In this document: one piece after another, positions 61,623 through 64,000 of the stretch
Position numbering within the stretch: position 1 is the first letter of the stretch
How the letters are laid out: each line of letters begins with the position of its first letter
From: Arthrobacter mangrovi
Lineage (GTDB): Bacteria > Actinomycetota > Actinomycetes > Actinomycetales > Micrococcaceae
DNA: 64,000 bases
Assembly: GCF_026011795.1 (NCBI RefSeq)
Contig: NZ_BRVS01000002.1
Span: 124,001 to 188,000 of the forward strand
Reading direction: 5' to 3'
Position numbers and translations under genes: made by a program
The notes under the pieces: model-generated
What the model saw: the letters and a program-made list of their open reading frames with translations, nothing else
Database searches by the model: none
Told to the model about the DNA's origin: nothing

Positions 61623-62909
61623 CTAGTCCAGGTAGTCCCGGAGGACCTGCGACCGCGACGGGTGGCGCAGCTTGGACATGGTCTTGGATTCGATTTGGCG
61701 GATCCGCTCGCGGGTCACGCCATAGACCTTGCCGATTTCGTCTAAAGTCTTCGGCTGGCCGTCGGTCAGGCCGAAGCGCATGGCGACCACGCCGGCTTCG
61801 CGCTCGGACAGGGTGTCCAGCACCGAATGCAGCTGCTCCTGCAGCAGCGTGAAGCTCACGGCGTCGGCTGGCACAACAGCCTCGGAGTCCTCGATCAGGT
61901 CGCCGAATTCCGAGTCGCCGTCCTCGCCCAGCGGAGTGTGCAGCGAAATCGGCTCGCGGCCGTACTTCTGGACCTCAATGACCTTTTCGGGGGTCATGTC
62001 GAGTTCCACAGCAAGTTCTTCGGGCGCCGGTTCGCGGCCCAGGTCCTGCAGCATCTGGCGCTGGACGCGGGCCAGCTTGTTGATGACCTCGACCATGTGC
62101 ACGGGAATGCGGATGGTACGGGCCTGGTCCGCCATGGCGCGGGTGATCGCCTGCCGGATCCACCAGGTGGCGTAGGTGGAGAATTTGAAGCCCTTGGTGT
62201 AGTCGAACTTCTCGACGGCGCGGATCAGGCCCAGGTTGCCCTCCTGGATCAGGTCCAGGAACAGCATGCCGCGGCCGGTGTAGCGCTTGGCCAGCGAGAC
62301 CACCAGGCGGAGGTTGGCCTCCAGCAGGTGGTTCTTGGCGCGCTTGCCGTCATGCACGATCTGCTCCAGGTCGCGCCGCAGGCGCGTGTCCATGGAGCCG
62401 TCGTCCTTGGCGAGCTTCTCCTCGGCGAACAGGCCGGCCTCGATCCGCAGGGCCAGGTCGACTTCCTGCTCGGCGTTCAGCAGGGCGACCTTGCCGATTT
62501 GCTTCAGGTAGTCCTTGACCGGGTCCGCCGTTGCTCCGGCGCTGACAACCTGCTGGGCGGGCGCATCGTCATCGTCGGCATCCGAATAGACGAAGCCCGA
62601 GCCGCCGGCGGGCTTGGCAGCCGGGGTTTCGTCCTCTTCGACGAGCTCGGCCTCGTCCGTCAGGTCGGGTTCCACCTCGACGTCCTCGTCCTCGACCTCG
62701 GAGTCCACCTGGTCTTCATCGGCTTTGGTGGTCTTCTTGGCGCCGGAGGCCTTCTTGGTGGTGGCGGTGCCGGGCTTGCGGCCGCGGCGCTTCGGTGCGG
62801 CCGGACCGTCTGCGGCCGTCTTCGCCTTGGCGCCCCTGGCAACCGACGGCGTCGTGGAGGGTGCAGTTGCCTCTTCTGGCGCTGCAGCAGTCTTCTTGTC
62901 AGGTGACAC
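61623..62909 (-). CDS. sigA: Principal RNA polymerase sigma factor SigA (HrdB)
   Basis: A 428-residue housekeeping sigma factor. The first ~115 residues are Lys/Ala- and Asp/Glu-rich and probably disordered, as in actinobacterial SigA. Region 1.2 begins [25 protein letters not shown]. Region 2 carries [57 protein letters not shown]. Region 4 has [36 protein letters not shown] start has AAAGG-like sequence upstream (GAAAGG). An upstream SigR/SigH-type promoter suggests stress-linked transcription in addition to housekeeping transcription. Confidence 0.96.
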   Translation of the reverse strand: MSPDKKTAAAPEEATAPSTTPSVARGAKAKTAADGPAAPKRRGRKPGTATTKKASGAKKTTKADEDQVDSEVEDEDVEVEPDLTDEAELVEEDETPAAKPAGGSGFVYSDADDDDAPAQQVVSAGATADPVKDYLKQIGKVALLNAEQEVDLALRIEAGLFAEEKLAKDDGSMDTRLRRDLEQIVHDGKRAKNHLLEANLRLVVSLAKRYTGRGMLFLDLIQEGNLGLIRAVEKFDYTKGFKFSTYATWWIRQAITRAMADQARTIRIPVHMVEVINKLARVQRQMLQDLGREPAPEELAVELDMTPEKVIEVQKYGREPISLHTPLGEDGDSEFGDLIEDSEAVVPADAVSFTLLQEQLHSVLDTLSEREAGVVAMRFGLTDGQPKTLDEIGKVYGVTRERIRQIESKTMSKLRHPSRSQVLRDYLD

Positions 62910-63022
62910 AGAGAACCTTTCATATCCGGTCTGCAGTGCTACCTGCGGGTAACACCACTATGACCCTGTCAAGTCCGTGGTGATTTCCAAACGCAGGCCA
63001 CGGTGCAGGGTCTCCCTTCGGA

Positions 63023-63049
63023 AACACTCACCATCTCAGCCCTATTCCC
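63023..63049 (-). promoter_or_regulatory. SigR/SigH-type (ECF, thiol-stress) promoter upstream of sigA
   Basis: On the minus strand GGGAAT (63049-63044) is followed after exactly 18 nt by GTT (63025-63023). This equals the SigR/SigH consensus GGGAAT-N18-GTT. The predicted leader to the sigA start is about 105 nt. In Streptomyces hrdB is transcribed partly from a SigR-dependent promoter, so the same is likely here. Confidence 0.7.
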
Positions 63050-63174
63050 CGTTACGGCGAATACATTTGAAACACGGACCCGACCGGGTCTTGGCTCCCA
63101 TTGTCTCACGACTTGGCGGGTGAAGTGAACGCTCGTCCGACGCTCCGGCCGCGGCAGGACCCGGCGTACGGCGG

Positions 63175-64000
63175 TCAGGCCGCAGCCGACGGACTCTCTC
63201 CCGCCGCCGCGGGCGGCCTGCGCAGCCACGCCGGCAGGGTGCCCAGCCCGAAAAAGCTTTCCAGCAGGCCTGCCAGCCGGTAGTCGGGCGATTCCGCGAG
63301 CACGGTCTGCAGGTGCGCGTGGGCCAGCGAGCTGCGGCCCTGGGCCCATTCCAGCCAGGCGAGCATCGTTCCGGCGGCCGGCTTCGCCGCTCCTTCCGCC
63401 AACCGGTGCAGCAGGCCCAGCAGTTCCGAGGTCCGGGTCATCCGTTCGCGTTCGACCGGCGGTTTGTAGCTGCCGAGGAGGATGTCGGTGAAGAGGTCGG
63501 CGCCGGGTTCCGGACCGCTGCTGCCGGGAAGATACCCGTCGAAGGGAAGCACCCCCATCAGCTCCGGGGGAACGGGCCGCAGAGGATCCACCCGCCCGTG
63601 GGCGACCGCACCGTAATAGGCGGCCGCCGGATCGAGGCAGGCCAGAACCAGGACGGCGTCCCGCACGTGGTCCGACTCGAGGCTGGCGAGGAGCACGGAC
63701 AGCACTAGCGGTTCGGCGGTACCGCTGCTGATCGCCTCGTCCCAGCTCCCCAGCACCCGCATGAAAACACCGCCGGCCTCCCACTCGCCGGCAAAGCCGG
63801 CTGCCAGGTCGCGCGCGCGGGCACGGATGGCCGGCGCGGCATCCGGAAGGGCGCCCGAGCGGGCCAGGACGGCCGCCTCCCCTGCGGTCGCGGAGACACT
63901 GCTGCCGAGCAGCATCATCTCGAGGTTCACATGGCTCTCCTTGATCCGTGCCGCGGGATGCCCCTGCGGCGGGCAGCATGGCGACGTCCGGCACTGGACG
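63175..64000 (-). CDS. DUF4192 family protein, N-terminally truncated by window edge
   Basis: The frame runs into the right window edge, so the N-terminus is missing; about 275 C-terminal residues are present. Near the edge they read SPCCPPQGHPAARIKESHVNLEMMLLGSS, the CCPPxG segment typical of DUF4192. The rest is alpha-helical, with VLSVLLASLESDHVRDAVLVLACLDP and AWLEWAQGRSSLAHAHLQTVLAESPDY resembling tetratricopeptide-like repeats. The function is unknown. A GTG at 63930 inside the gene is not taken as start, because the conserved CCPP stretch lies upstream of it. The stop lies 265 nt from the sigA start. Confidence 0.82.
   Translation of the reverse strand, partial: VQCRTSPCCPPQGHPAARIKESHVNLEMMLLGSSVSATAGEAAVLARSGALPDAAPAIRARARDLAAGFAGEWEAGGVFMRVLGSWDEAISSGTAEPLVLSVLLASLESDHVRDAVLVLACLDPAAAYYGAVAHGRVDPLRPVPPELMGVLPFDGYLPGSSGPEPGADLFTDILLGSYKPPVERERMTRTSELLGLLHRLAEGAAKPAAGTMLAWLEWAQGRSSLAHAHLQTVLAESPDYRLAGLLESFFGLGTLPAWLRRPPAAAGESPSAAA

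Noticed and set aside
63175-63930. Complete 251-residue gene starting at GTG 63930
   Set aside because: The frame stays open to the window edge and holds a CCPPxG segment conserved in DUF4192 upstream of that GTG, so the gene is truncated by the window rather than starting there.

Overview
The window is chromosomal DNA of a high-GC Gram-positive actinobacterium, most likely of the Micrococcaceae (Arthrobacter-like). Supporting points are the GC-rich codon use, frequent GTG starts, ATGA/GTGA gene overlaps, TANNNT -10 boxes, and actinobacterial marker families (DUF3000-RNase D, DUF3159/OB-fold/DUF3710/Dut/DUF3093/DUF4193, SepH, DUF5998, DUF7455, DUF4192, a SigA with a long acidic N-terminal extension). 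No phage, transposon, integrase, plasmid or CRISPR genes are visible; this is core chromosome with some metabolic islets.

Layout: 1-1753, the 3' part of a PD-(D/E)XK nuclease-like gene and eight tRNA genes (Val-CAC on minus; Gly, Cys, Val, Gly, Val, Gly, Val on plus) with a recent-looking tandem duplication. 1868-8327, small housekeeping genes (DinB-like, MT0933-like antitoxin, ZapE, rhodanese-SufE-YbaK, an alpha/beta hydrolase, MsrB). 8412-11800, a translationally coupled operon of a DUF6421 protein, an SDR and a threonine-aldolase-like PLP enzyme behind an inverted repeat. 11862-17327, DUF3000, RNase D and a thiolase/FadB beta-oxidation pair behind a perfect 20-bp palindrome. 17374-18818, a Rieske lipoprotein and an SRPBCC/ArsR pair. 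18913-24145 (minus), an operon of aldo/keto reductase, nucleoside hydrolase and a complete ECF transporter (S, T, fused A). 24303-27585, ArgG (E. coli-like long class), Mug, two small genes. 27582-38045, Dxs, aconitase with a divergent MarR regulator, an RNA methyltransferase and a potassium uptake set (KimA-like permease plus two TrkA/Ceo subunits). 37983-47556, a block with the same gene order as mycobacterial Rv2691-Rv2699c, then SepH, a phosphodiesterase-like protein, DUF5998 and a Pat-like acetyltransferase. 47605-64000, a second type IIA topoisomerase (ParC/ParE-like) flanking GNAT, cydA-cydB-cydDC and a BlaI/BlaR-type pair, then DUF7455, sigA and the 3' part of a DUF4192 gene.

The most informative non-coding signals are regulatory: two 17-bp TTCTAC-N5-GTAGAA operators between cydA and a BlaI-family repressor gene; two TCTTGA-NN-TCAAGA sites around the marR promoter, divergent from aconitase; an exact GGGAAT-N18-GTT (SigR/SigH-type) promoter upstream of sigA; a compact structured leader covering the start codon of the ECF S component; and several TANNNT boxes 6-7 nt upstream of start codons, which suggest leaderless mRNAs. 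The best candidates for undescribed biology are the DUF6421 operon (metalloprotease-like HDxxH...EE motif) and the nucleoside hydrolase-ECF operon with its leader. All calls come from reading the sequence; no database search was run.
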